This document shows, one piece after another, positions 1 through 10,293 of a stretch of DNA of 64,000 bases. Position 1 is the stretch's first letter; every line of letters begins with the position of its first letter. Both the position numbers and the translations under genes were made by a program. Source of the DNA: Eustoma russellianum (lineage: Eukaryota > Streptophyta > Magnoliopsida > Gentianales > Gentianaceae); NCBI GenBank assembly GCA_036186865.1, contig AP025047.1:505820-569819 (forward strand), given 5' to 3'. The notes under the pieces are model-generated. The model was not told the origin of the DNA. It ran no database searches and saw nothing but the letters and a program-made list of their open reading frames with translations.

Positions 1-1
1 C

Positions 2-277
2 AGAAGCAGCCTGGTCTTTAGCACTGTGATTGTTGCATTGGCCATACCTTTTTTTGGGTACCTAATGTCACTTGTAGGAGCATTTCTTAGCATATCAGCT
101 TCCATTCTACTTCCATGCTTGTGCTTCTTGAAGATCTCTGGCAGCTATCGAAGATTTGGAATTGAACTGATGGTCATAGCATGCATCATGGTGATGGGTG
201 TTATCATCATGATATTTGGGACTTACACATCTGTGGTAGAAATAGCAAGGAATTTTATAGCAGCAGTCTCTTTGTGA
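2..277 (+). CDS. AVT1-type vacuolar amino-acid transporter, last exon (partial)
   Basis: Open frame running in from the window edge and ending at TGA 275-277. The last ~91 residues hold three hydrophobic segments: one around VALAIPFFGYLMSLVGAF, one around ISASILLPCLCFLKI, and one around VIACIMVMGVIIMIFGTY, followed by a short tail. The pattern VALAIPFFG..MSLVGAFLS matches the C-terminal helices of plant AAAP-family AVT1 transporters, which move neutral amino acids across the tonoplast by proton exchange. An AATAAA follows at about 311. Start and earlier exons lie outside the window, so the exact paralogue cannot be named. Family assignment is from remembered motif similarity. Confidence 0.72.
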   Translation, partial: RSSLVFSTVIVALAIPFFGYLMSLVGAFLSISASILLPCLCFLKISGSYRRFGIELMVIACIMVMGVIIMIFGTYTSVVEIARNFIAAVSL

Positions 278-539
278 TACTTAACCAGCTCTGGCTGTGA
301 TGCATTCTTGAATAAATTTTAAGCATTACAGTTTTGGGGGAAATAAAAGTAGGGAGTTTTCGGTAAAATGATGTGAGATATAGGTGTGATTCTCATTTCT
401 TTTACTGTTATTTTGTTTCTTGATTTTTCTCATTGTAAGTTTTTCTTGAGAACATTCTTATTGTAAGTTGAAGGTCATTCTTTTACAGGGTAAAACATTA
501 TTCCATAAAGTTTCAGTAAATGTTGCTCAATGCAATGGG

Positions 540-586
<47 letters not shown>

Positions 587-1169
587 NNNNNNNNNNTTTT
601 TTTTTTTTTTTTTTTTTGAATTTGTTTGATGATGCATAGACTAGACTGCGAAATTATCAATAGTGAAACAACAAATTTACCAATGGATTTGCTTGGACGA
701 TAGTGGAGTATTTTATTAGAAAATATTCAAAGTTTATGATGGACCACACCAGTAGACCAAAAATACGATTGCTCAAACGTGAAGTTGACTTTAGCAATAA
801 TCAAATACTTTCTTCTAGTGAAAATTATTTTAAAAATATTATCACATTTGACATTTCAACATAATATAAATTGTATTATGTTAAATTATGACACAAGGTG
901 TATATTAATTTACTTTTTTTTAATACAATCAGTAATGAATTTAAGGCGGATTTTGATCACCCTCCGCAAATTTTTGTGCTTTCAATTAAATACTTTTAGT
1001 TTAAACAAAATTCAAGAAAACATTGAAGAGGAAAAAATAATAATTGCAAATAATATTATAGTAGTAGATGCATGTCTTATCAGAAACAAATAAAATAAAA
1101 GAAATAAAGACTAGTAGTTCTTTTGGTGCCCTTGATAAGATATCATATCTCTATTATTATGTCATTTAT

Positions 1170-1315
1170 GCAGGTGCATATAGAGCCGGGGATCTCACTG
1201 GAATCAGACTCTCTATCTCTTGGGACAGATGTATTGTTTGTCTACCAATTACCCTTCCCAAACTCTAACGATAACTTTTGATGTCGTTGGGTGGTACGGA
1301 TGATGATGATGATAT
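1170..1315 (+). repeat. SINE-like repeat with (GAT)n tail, copy 1
   Basis: The stretch from GGGATCTCACTGGAATCAGA through TGATGTCGTTGGG to a GATGATGATGAT tail matches a second copy at 10595-10735 in CASP-like intron 1. The shared core includes CTCTTGG.A.AG...GATGTATTGTTTG and TTTTGATGTCGTTGGG. Two diverged copies with simple-repeat tails fit a plant SINE, but I could not define target duplications. Confidence 0.5.
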
Positions 1316-1589
1316 ATAGATATTTCGTATGTTTTTCCAACAATTAGAGTCTTCCTGGGTCATTTCCCCTTGAGATATTTGAAGCTATACTACTTTAATA
1401 TGCGACCTTACTCCATCCATAATATAAAAGGATTATACTAGAAAAAAAGAAAATCTATGTTTGACTAGTTGATTCTTGTATTTCAACATGTATTTTACAT
1501 TTTACTTTCACTCGTTAGATTATTTATCACCTAAACGAATGAGGTGAACTGAATAGGTTATCAAGGTTTATATTGGAGAAAAGACGAAA

Positions 1590-1775
1590 TCTCTCGTCCT
1601 AGGCCTGGCCCTAAGCAGCATTGTGTAGAATATAAATTAGGAGTCCATCGACCTCTTAGGTTGGGTCAGGATATACGCACTGACACACACAAAGTGTTTC
1701 CTGCAAATCAGGCCTTTGGCTTAGGAGCAGTGCGTGTCCCTAGAATATAACTCTTGACCTCTTCGAACAAATTTC
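1590..1775 (+). repeat. Dispersed repeat shared with 55500-55720
   Basis: Shared landmarks in the same order and orientation are AAATCTCTC, GACCTCTTAG/GGCCTCTTAG, ACGCA.TGAC.CACACAA.GTGT, GCAAATCAGGCCTT.GGC, GCGTGT.CCT and ACTCTTGA.CTCTT. It is an old interspersed element of unknown class. Confidence 0.45.
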
Positions 1776-1989
1776 AGTATTAGAATATGCCCTCTGGCTA
1801 TCAAGGTTTATGTTACATACATAGACAGGGTTCTGGTCAATGTATTTTATTACAGAAAAACAGCACACAGTTGATCAGACAACGATCTATAACATAACAT
1901 TATTAGAGATACATATGATCCGAAAACACCAAGATTTCTTCCAGCTCAAGAAATCAATCAGCAATCAGCATGTTAAACGGTGGAAGAAT

Positions 1990-2763
1990 TCAAGGGGCTT
2001 TTGGTGATTTGGGAGCTTTCTTAGCAACATCAGAACAACTCTTCCAAACTTTATCACTCTTTTGTTGAATCAACTTAGGATCTTTCTTAAACTCCTTTGT
2101 CTTTCTCAGCTCCCAAAGCAATTCCTCATGACAATCCTCCCCCATGTTCACAAGGTCGACGCAACAAGGCGGCGAGATGGGTTTATCCTCAAAAATAGCA
2201 AACACAATTTCTTGACCACATTTATCATTAACATGCTTAGCACATTCCTCCAAGAATTCTCTGTAACCAGGACATTTTTCCCTAGGGGGACGCTTTGGGA
2301 TGTTCTTGTACTCCCCCGGGGGTATTTTTGTCCCTGCGGCGCAGCGTTTGAAGACTTCCATGCTTCGATGTTTCACTTGACTTGCGTTTGGGGTCTTATA
2401 CCCGGGTTCTTCTAATAAACGTTTAATCAAGTCTTTGTGACAATCTTTTCCAAAATAAGCTAGCTTTGTGCAACATTCTTTGCCAACCGCAGTGCCATTA
2501 AAGATGCCATGTACGACCTCCCATGCGCATTGCTCAGGCATTCTTGCGATACATGCCTTGACGAACTTCTGGTATGGACCTTCAGGCGGCGGCTTGTTGG
2601 CCGGAGCGGGCTGTGGTGGCTTTGGTTGAGGGGTTGCAGGTGGTTTTGGTCCAGGAGTTGGTTGGGCTGGTGGATTTAGCTCCTTGGCATTTGATGTTAC
2701 TCCAAGAATTAGTATGAAGGAAATTGCTAACGTTAAATGGGAACTCCGGTGTCCGGCGGTCAT
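1990..2763 (-). CDS. Secreted protein with two tandem prolamin-like (ECA1/DD11-type) domains
   Basis: Intronless, 257 aa. Residues 1-26 form a signal peptide (hydrophobic LAISFILILGV, then SNA). Residues 27-65 are a Pro-rich spacer. Two Cys domains follow: C71, C79, C97-C98, C108, C141 and C174, C182, C200-C201, C211, C243. Their spacing is nearly identical (C-7-C-17-CC-9-C-31/32-C), with shared motifs such as EVVHGIF/EIVFAIF, GKDCH/GEDCH and a Lys-rich region before the last Cys. This is the prolamin-like fold of plant ECA1-gametogenesis/DD11-type proteins, which are secreted and often expressed in the embryo sac or seed. Most members I know have one such domain, so the doubling is unusual. 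A TATA-like ACATATA lies about 60 bp upstream on the coding strand. The role is inferred from the family only. Confidence 0.8.
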   Translation of the reverse strand: MTAGHRSSHLTLAISFILILGVTSNAKELNPPAQPTPGPKPPATPQPKPPQPAPANKPPPEGPYQKFVKACIARMPEQCAWEVVHGIFNGTAVGKECCTKLAYFGKDCHKDLIKRLLEEPGYKTPNASQVKHRSMEVFKRCAAGTKIPPGEYKNIPKRPPREKCPGYREFLEECAKHVNDKCGQEIVFAIFEDKPISPPCCVDLVNMGEDCHEELLWELRKTKEFKKDPKLIQQKSDKVWKSCSDVAKKAPKSPKAP

Positions 2764-4721
2764 GGTGGTTGTGGGATGTGGTTGTGATCAGATAGGCTTA
2801 AGCTGAAAGATTTGGAGGGTATATGTAGAGTGATCTGGTTCTTTGGTTAATTATCTTACGGATCTGTAGGATGGGCAAGAAAAGATAATTTGTTTTGTTT
2901 TTCTGCGGTTTCTACTATAATAAATTGTCGGTTCTGTTCTTCACAGAGTAAGATTGTGTTCTTGGATATACAGAAATTAAATGAAACATTAAATGCACTC
3001 TTAAGCTTATTAATTGCTTTTTTTTTTGGGTAATGGTTTGATGAATCTTTTAATGGAGTCCTTTTAGAAGCTCTTTTTTCTTTCTAACATTGTCAGAAGC
3101 TGGTGGAGATTGTTCGTTTGTACTTAAATTAAATTTTAAAATAAGGAAAAAAATCTTTCGTTGATGTAAATAACAATATGTCTTTCGTAATATTCTATTA
3201 CATGGATTTAAAAATGGGATAATGTTATATATCTTGTACATAAGCAAATTGGCATAACGTAGAGAAAGCTGGCGAAATTCGACAATGGGATAATATTATA
3301 AACGGCATTATCATTACGTTCGGGATGAAGATAATGGGTTCCGGATGAAGATAATGGGTTAGGATGATGAGATGAGGTTGAAGGGATACAAGTATATCTT
3401 CAAGATGACGTAAGAATATTTAAAAAAAAAAGTTCAAAGAAAATCGGGACAAAAGTGAAGAAAGATGAATTCAAAAGAAAAATGGAAAAAAGGGGAAAAA
3501 ATCAGAAAAAAGTGGCCAAGGAAAAAAAAGAAAAATATATGGCATATTATATGAAAAGCATGATGTTCATTGGGGGTGATGATGACTTGTTCGTGAGTTG
3601 AAGGGAAACTTTTGAATTCAAAAACGAGTTTGTTGTATGTGCATGTCATTTTGATGCAATCTCTTTTAGATTTTTTTTTTGAATCCTTTATCTTTCGTGA
3701 AAACCAAGTTCCTAGCCTAATATTACAATATTAAAAGCCCTACTTGATCTTCGTTGACTTGAATCATCTGCATTAGTGGATAACGAATAAGAAAAGTAAG
3801 CCTATGTGATGTTCATGAGTCATAATTTGCATAATTTCAATTGATTGTCTATGGAAAGCTCGAGATTGGCTATTTACACACACACCTCGATTACATGAGA
3901 TAAGTATAGTTGATATTTGAGTTATAAAGTTATTCAATTGGTTAATCCGATTGTACTTTGTGATTACTTATGTGAAATCATGGATGATGCATGTTCTTTA
4001 AAAGAAAGATTAAACAGATTTTCTTTAAAGTCACTTTATTTGCTCGAGTACGATCAAAGGCTAAGTGAAGGGTAGTACCAAAACAAAACTACAAATCCAC
4101 ACAATAACATTCCTCATATGAAAAAAAAAAACAGTTATGATTTGTTAATAGCAAAGCTAAATGAATGGAGCCTTTTGCCTCCAATGCTTAGACCACATTT
4201 TTTTTCTTCCATGAGAGGATCAGACCACATTAACGTAACCCAAAATCAACCAATATGATGCTTCAATGTCAATGAAGCATGGAATGGCTTAAGCACTGAA
4301 GTTTGCTCATTTCAACTGTACATTCCAAAAGAGATCACATTGTCCCATTGTCTTTATTTCGTAGAATAATTGTCAATGACAATGTCAAACAATGTACCGT
4401 TGACTTTTTCATTCATAACATACGCAGTAAAAAAATTTATACCCGTCTCTCTGAAAATATAAGTCATTTAACTTTCATTTTAACTTGTTAAAGTATTGTA
4501 ATTTGAATTATATTTTAAGAAAGATGCAGTATAATATTATTTTGAGTCGAGATGAATATTTGATTTGAAAAAAGAAGGTACATAAGAATTTTGATAAAAC
4601 ACCAAGAAGTAGCTTAAGTATTCAAACAGTGAAGTTATAACAACGGATACGCAGAGCCATTTCAAGAAGCATCCCAGTTGAAAATAGCAAAAAAGATATA
4701 GAGATAAAACATTGAAGAATC
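2764..4721. other. Intergenic spacer
   Basis: Promoter side of the prolamin-like gene and downstream side of the small membrane-protein gene. AT-rich, with A-tracts near 3421-3530 and a short tandem duplication of GGATGAAGATAATGGGTT near 3321-3362. No convincing coding frame. Confidence 0.6.
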
Positions 4722-4880
4722 TCAGAGGACAATACCTTCTTTGATGAGCAGAGCAAAGGCAAGAAAGAAGAAGCCAACTCCGATGCATTGGGATGAAGAA
4801 AAGAGAGCGTGGAAGTATGCTGATAGAGTAATCACTGCTCCCATTATTCCAATCACGATTCCTCTGGTGTTTTCGTTCAT
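4722..4880 (-). CDS. 52-aa two-helix membrane protein (hypothetical)
   Basis: Read on the minus strand from ATG 4880-4878 to TGA 4724-4722. The protein starts MNENTRG, has a first hydrophobic helix (about residues 7-27, IVIGIMGAVITLSAY), a short polar turn with SSSQC, a second helix (about 32-47, IGVGFFFLAFALL) and a short IKEGIVL tail. The upstream DNA reads as a GA-rich leader on this strand. A good donor (GTGAGTATCC, about 4984) and a TCTAG just before the ATG allow a 5'-UTR intron of about 100 bp. GAAG|GTATTG near the end could be a donor, so the true C-terminus may differ. I do not recognise the family. The two clean helices and small size resemble small plant organelle or ER membrane subunits. 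A plus-strand frame over the same DNA looks like its antisense shadow. Confidence 0.45.
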   Translation of the reverse strand: MNENTRGIVIGIMGAVITLSAYFHALFSSSQCIGVGFFFLAFALLIKEGIVL

Positions 4881-5457
4881 TCTAGATTTCCTTTCTTTCC
4901 CTCATCATCTCTCTTCCTCTCTCTCGTGCCTTTCAAGTTTCAATTATGCTGTAGAGCTCCGAGGTGACGACGAGGATGGATACTCACCAAGTGGATCAGA
5001 GGTGATCTGGAATAACTTCGCTATCACACTATTAAGGTCTTTTTTGTAACCTGCGAGGGAAAGACAACGTTAGAGGCCCAGGACTACTGTCCCGGAGAAA
5101 ACCTTCTGATGCTCAAGTCATTTATATGCATGATTGTATGTATTTGGATTGAAAAAAGAGGTTGAAAATAACCTGAAACATGTTCTTTTTATAGAGTTCG
5201 GCTGTTGTAGCTGGGAAGAGCTGATTGGGCCTTAGTGAACTTAAACTGGCTTGGTCCGACCTCAGATGAAGAAGCGCTCTTTTTATATATGTTGGAGTAG
5301 ACGTTGTATGACAAGGAGCAGTATGATGGTGACACTTGGCTGTCATGTTGGCAGCTTTCGCTTGCATGTCTGCCACACGGTGACAGATGGCTATCCTGCT
5401 ACCAGTTCGTCTGCATGGTGACCACGTGTTGCCACATGTCGTACTGCATGACCAAGG
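4881..5457. other. Upstream region of the small gene plus an LTR-like fragment
   Basis: About 4881-5050 would be the leader and promoter of the minus-strand small gene. About 5050-5457 (CCCGGAGAAAACCTTCTGATG, two TTTTTATA boxes, GC-rich stretches) has the look of a retrotransposon LTR remnant into which the Copia copy at 5458 inserted. No partner LTR is present, so this is a weak inference. Confidence 0.35.
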
Positions 5458-6197
5458 TGTTGGAAAAAGTACGTTGAAGTACCTTTCCATGTGCTCCAAA
5501 CTTATATAGAATCTATATGAGGTTGTTTGGGAGATTGAAATGAGGGTTCTATGTTGATCTGAGGACGTCAATCTCTCATTGAGAGACTGACGTGAGAGAT
5601 CTACGTTGATCTGAGGACGTCGATCTCTAAATGAGGGTTCGATGTGAGAGATCGACGTACGTCGATCGATCGACGTGAGGGTTCGACGTGGATCTGAGGC
5701 ACGTCGATCTCTCAACGAGAGATCGACGTGAGAGATCGACGTGAGGGTTCGACGTGCCAGCGGACAGAACCTTTCATTTTGGGTTGCAACTTTTGATCCA
5801 AGGATCATCTCCCTTCACCTATGAACGGTAAACAACTGCCATAACTGATAGAAAAACTGCTGAAATGACTTTCAAACATGGTTTTTAACACAATCCAAGG
5901 TCTATATATATGAGATCTTGCTATCTTCAACATATACAACATTTTTGCAAAAATCTATAGAATTTCAGCATTCTTCTTCTATCTTCTTCCATTATCTTTC
6001 TCTTCTCAATCAAGTTCATTCTTCTTCTCCTAGAGCAAAGGAAAAGAAGACAGCCGTTATATCTTGGGAAGCATTAGTCTTGTTGTCTACCTTGCTCGTT
6101 GGTAGAGACTAAATTGCTTTAAGGACAGAGTCATCTTGAGACTCGTCTCGGCTTTATTGTTTACATATTCTTGCTTGTTTGCTACAATTTCCCAACA
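5458..6197 (+). repeat. 5' LTR of truncated Copia element (740 bp)
   Basis: Bounded by the inverted ends TGTTGG and CCAACA. U3 (about 5530-5760) holds iterated GAGAGATCGACGTGAGGGTTCGACG-like modules, and TATATATA at 5903-5910 is the likely promoter. The downstream half contains the paired leader segments described separately. It is diverged from, but colinear with, the 826-bp LTRs at 48277 and 53531. Confidence 0.85.
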
Positions 6198-6213
6198 ATC
6201 TTAAAGCAATTTA
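6086..6213 (+). promoter_or_regulatory. Structured LTR/primer-site region, truncated Copia element
   Basis: The primer-site position, 2 nt after the LTR end, reads CTTAAAGCAATTTA (6200-6213). It is the exact reverse complement of TAAATTGCTTTAAG (6110-6123) inside the LTR. The LTR segment is preceded by a hairpin TCTACC/GGTAGA (6086-6091 with 6101-6106) and followed by GAGTC/GACTC (6128-6132 with 6140-6144). No TGG-initial tRNA primer site is present. The same layout with altered bases occurs at 48994-49119. Confidence 0.7.
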
Positions 6214-6215
6214 AA

Positions 6216-8300
6216 ATGGCATCCAAGCAAGCTTTGCCGGATATGTCTAAGATGGAGCCGTTTGACGGCATATTTTACAAGAGATGGGCAGCAGAAGTGT
6301 TGTTCTTCTTGGAGCATGCAGCAAAGAAGCCCAGATTCCACAACAACAACAATAATGGAGCAGACGACATCATCGCAGCAGTCGTCTTAACAGAGGTAAA
6401 CCTTGTTAGTGGCACTACGGAATGGGTGGTAGACACGGGTGCTACCAGGCATATTGCTACCAGTAAAGACCTATTTTCTGAATATAAGGAAATAGGCAGT
6501 GATGAGCAAGTCTTCTTGGAAGATGCACACAGTACCCAAGTCCTCGGAAAGGGTAAGGTGCTTCTCAAGTTGACTTCTGGGAAGAAACTGGAGTTAAGCA
6601 ATGTGTTGCACGTTCCTGCCATGCGTAGGAACTTGATCTCCGGAGTGCTGCTAAACAAGGCTAATACTAAACTTGTTTTAGAGTCTGATAAACTTGTTTT
6701 GTCTAGGAATGGAGAGTTTATCGGTAAAGGTTTCTGTAATGGAGGTCTGCTTGTACTCGATGCTGTTTGTTGCGTTAATAAAGATGCATCTAGTTCTGTT
6801 TATCTTGCTGAGTCTCTTGATATGTGGCATGCTAGACTAGGACATACAAATATAGGAGCAATAAAGAAACTTAAGAATATGAATGTGATTTCTTATGATG
6901 ATGATAACTTCAACAAATGTGAACATTGTGTTGAAGCGAAACATCATAAGAAACCTTTTAAGAAAGTTGATAGAGTCTCACAAAAACTTGGTCTAATTCA
7001 TAGTGACTTAGGTGATTTCAAGAATCACATGAGTAAAGGTGGTAAAAGGTATTATGTTACTTTTATCGACGATTACTCTAGATACTCAAAAGTGTATTTG
7101 TTAAGTCATAAGGATGAGGCCGAGTCTAAGTTCATAAGTTATAAGAACGAGGTTGAATATCAACTAGACTTAAAAATCAAAAGGCTTAGAACAGACAGAG
7201 GTGGTGAATATAGCACAGGCTCTTTACAAAAGTTTTGTGAAGAGAATGGTATTATTCATGAAGTCACACCCCCGTACACACCCCAGTCTAATGGAGTAGC
7301 CGAAAGGAAAAATAGAACGTTGAAAAATATGATGAATGCGATGTTGGTTAGTTCAGGATTGCCAGACAATTTGTGGGGGGATGCAATCTTGACTGCTTGT
7401 CATATTTTAAACAAATTACCTCATAAGAAGTTAGATAAAACTCCTTATGAGTTGTGGAAAGGCTATACTCCCAACTTAAATTACTTGAAAGTGTGGGGGT
7501 GTCTAGCCAAGGTCGGAATTCCAGATTTTAAGAAAAGTAAAATCGGATCCAAGACAAGAGATTGTGTATTCATCGGGTATGCTCAAAATAGTGCAGCATA
7601 TAGATTCATGGCGTTAGACAACAGTTCTACATTGGAGTCTAAAGATGCTGAATTTTTTGAGCATATATTTCCCATGAATAGACAATCCGAGCATGTTTCT
7701 AAAATTGAGACAGGTGAGTCTAGTAAGTCCCTAGTTAATCAAGAAGTTGATGAACCTAGGAGAAGTAAGAGACAAAGAACTGAGAAGTCATTTGGAAGTG
7801 ACTTCATAACAGCTTTTATTTTGGAAGATGATCCCAAGACTTACGGAGAAGCAATTAAATTAATTGATTCTAAGTTTTGGAAGGAAGCCATAGATAGTGA
7901 ACTTGAGTCTATACTAAGTAATAATACTTGAGAGTTAGTGGACTTGCCTAGAGGATGTAAACCTATCAGTTGTAAGTGGGTCTTTAGAAAGAAATTAAAG
8001 GCGGATGGAACAATTGATAAGTTTAAGGCTAGGCTTGTCGCAAAAGGGTTCACACAACAAGAAGGAATTGACTTCTTTGACACTTATTCACCGGTTGCTA
8101 GGATCACTACAATTAGAGTCCTAGTGGCACTTGCCTCCATTCACAAGCTTGTTATTCACCAAATGGATGTGAAAACAGCTTTTCTAAATGGAGACTTAGA
8201 AGAGGAGATTTATATGAAACAACCGGAGGGTATGATTGTTAGAGGTCAAGAACACAAAGTGTGTAGGCTTAAGAAGTCTTTGTATGGTCTTAAGCAAACC
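6216..8300 (+). pseudogene. Copia gag-pol, internally deleted, nonsense-mutated and 3'-truncated
   Basis: ATG 6216 begins [18 protein letters not shown], matching the gag start of the intact element. After LFFLE the frame jumps to HAAKKP, which corresponds to the GHRAAKC end of the intact zinc knuckle. About 210 codons of gag and most of the CCHC box are therefore lost in frame. Protease ([10 protein letters not shown]), the integrase His-Cys region (HARLGH...CEHCVEAKHH) and the integrase core ([26 protein letters not shown]) remain. TGG to TGA at 7929-7931 stops translation just before RT (next residues [10 protein letters not shown]). The RT sequence continues open to about 8300 and breaks off after SLYGLKQ, before YVDD. 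Confidence 0.88.
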
Positions 8301-10293
8301 GGATTTTGTTTTACGAACATAAGGAGTCAACACTTCCATATTTTAAAAACAGAAAGAAGATCAAAAGGTCAACTCTTCGTGGTAGTGATAAATGTTATTT
8401 AACTCCGTTCATTAAGGCCACTTACCTATTCATTAACGGTGATTGCTCTCTTTACTTCTTAATCGTCAAAGAAGACTTTCAACCTCTCAGAAAAAAAAGA
8501 GGGGAAAAAAAAGAAAAGAAGAGTTCCAACAAGTACTCCTGCTTGAATGTAATTTTCAAAACTTGTTTTGTCTCTGTAAATTAATTAATGATCAAAATTT
8601 AAACATATTGTTTATCTTGCTCATAATTACAGCACATTGATTTTTTCATTAGTTTATCAAAATTTGTTTTATCTCAGTAAATCTATAAATGATCAAAATT
8701 TAAATATTTGATAAGATTCCAACCCTATAATTCACATTATTTATTTTGGTTACAATTACAACCCGTTGATATTTTTGACTCACGTAGGAAAGAAGAATCT
8801 CCAAACAATTTAAGGTCACCCACTACTCATGATTGTTTGAGGTCATCATTGTACTCTGCTTATAGCAGTGCATATATACAATAAGGTTTATATCTAATGG
8901 GTAGACCAATGAATACTTGCAACTCTCAACCCCTCGGGATGGGGTCTTCTGCTCCTCATTCCTCTTACTCTATACGTCACCGCACTACACATGGCAGCAA
9001 GGGTGGGTGGTGAGCCTAAATGCCGGTGACCCTCATCTAGCCTCACCATCCACCCCTGCTGTCACGTGTCGCACGGTGACGCATGGAGTGAGTAGTTTGC
9101 GATGAGAGGATCCTAACCCGTCCCTCGCGACCCGAGTGCCCGTGGTATTTGCCTAAATGGTTGAAACCGAGTCTAATTTGCGTATTTGCCTAAATAGTTT
9201 GATGTCATAATATCTTTGAAGATATCATAAGATATTTTATGATGTTATCTATTTACTCTTGAAATTTTTTTGTAATTAGTTTTAATTTACTTTCCTAACA
9301 AGTAGGTGATTTGATTAAATTTCTATGATTATGATTTGATTACTTTATTAGTGTACTATATAAAGAAACTCCATGTTTCAAGTTTTTATTTTTTTTTTGA
9401 CAAAAAAAAAAAGAATCTTATACATGAAAACTTTTTATGGCGCAACTACTACATTGATGGATGTATTTATCCGGTAAATATCTTCATTTTTTCATGGTGT
9501 CTGTGCAAAGGAATGATTTTTTAAGCAAACAATGACCTGCAACGGATATATGTTCATAAATCATGTATTGAAGTTTTACTATATAATCATGTTATTTGAT
9601 ATAATAATAAGGTGTTATATATATTATAAGGTTTATAAATGATAAAAAATATATTGTAGAGTAAATTAGGAGATATTCTACTATATGAGTAATAAGGTGT
9701 CATATTGTGTGCGTATTTGCCTAACAGTTTGAACATAATAAGGAGATATTGTAATATATTTTAGGATATTTTCTGTTTATTCTTGATATATTTTTTTATG
9801 ATTAGTTTTATTCTAATTTTTCTTATTAGAATTAGATTGGTGTATTTAGGAATTGACTAGTTTATTTATGTACTATATTATTGTCACTATTATGTATTAA
9901 ATAAGATAAAAAAGAATTGTTACTATCTCTATGAGTTTTCTTTATTTAAATATATGAAACGTAAATAGAAAACATCCTAAATAAAATACAATACGTTAGG
10001 ATATCTGTTAGCTCTTTATGAACAGCCATGAATGGAGGAATCACAGAAGTTCGGCACGCCTTGACATTATTGACCAATTTCATAGTAACTATTTATTAGG
10101 TAGTCTTCCATTTTATGATATTCAGCCATAGGTCAAAGTCCAAACACACCAAACGCAAAAATCAAAATGCTTAGTGGATCTTTTCTCGAATCATACTCAT
10201 TCATTTAACACTATAAATCGAGACACAAAATATCATCAATCCACCAAAACACATTCAAAACCAATTACCATTAAATTATATCTCGATCTCAAG
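8301..10293. other. Intergenic with a diverged direct repeat
   Basis: No gene seen. Two diverged direct copies of about 150-190 bp lie near 9180-9365 and 9708-9895. Both start GCGTATTTGCCTAA and share a GATATT-rich core, TTACTCTTGA/TTATTCTTGA, and an end at TGTACTATAT. They could be remnants of LTRs of a small element, which I cannot prove. TATAAAT at 10212-10218 is a plausible TATA box for the CASP-like gene. Confidence 0.45.

Larger units (their letters stand above)
278..1989. other. Intergenic, repeat-rich, with an assembly gap
   Basis: The 3' flank of the transporter and the downstream flank of the prolamin-like gene. A homopolymer T tract at 546-617 is interrupted by ten N (587-596), an assembly gap of unknown true length. 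AT-rich DNA follows, with a SINE-like copy near 1170-1315 and a dispersed repeat near 1590-1775. No gene is visible. Confidence 0.7.
5458..8300 (+). mobile_element. Truncated, decayed Ty1/Copia retrotransposon (same clade as 48277-54356)
   Basis: The 5' LTR spans 5458-6197 (TGTTGG...CCAACA). It is followed by an internal region colinear with the intact element further right until about 8300, where similarity ends inside reverse transcriptase. The rest of RT, RNase H and the 3' LTR are absent, so no target duplication can be shown. CAAGG precedes the 5' LTR. Three defects mark it as dead: an in-frame gag deletion, a TGA at 7929-7931 and the 3' truncation. Confidence 0.9.

Noticed and set aside
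475..660. Minus-strand frame of mostly Lys
   Set aside because: It is the translation of the poly-T/N gap.
2062..2415. Plus-strand 117-aa frame
   Set aside because: Antisense shadow of the prolamin-like gene, with no domain or signal.
4741..5049. Plus-strand 102-aa frame
   Set aside because: It overlaps the minus-strand 52-aa membrane protein and has no recognisable domain. The minus reading gives clean helices.
5122..5808. Minus-strand 228-aa frame rich in Arg, Ser and Asp
   Set aside because: Product of iterated U3 modules in the Copia LTR; the same explanation covers the similar small frames at 48293-48765 and 53547-54019.
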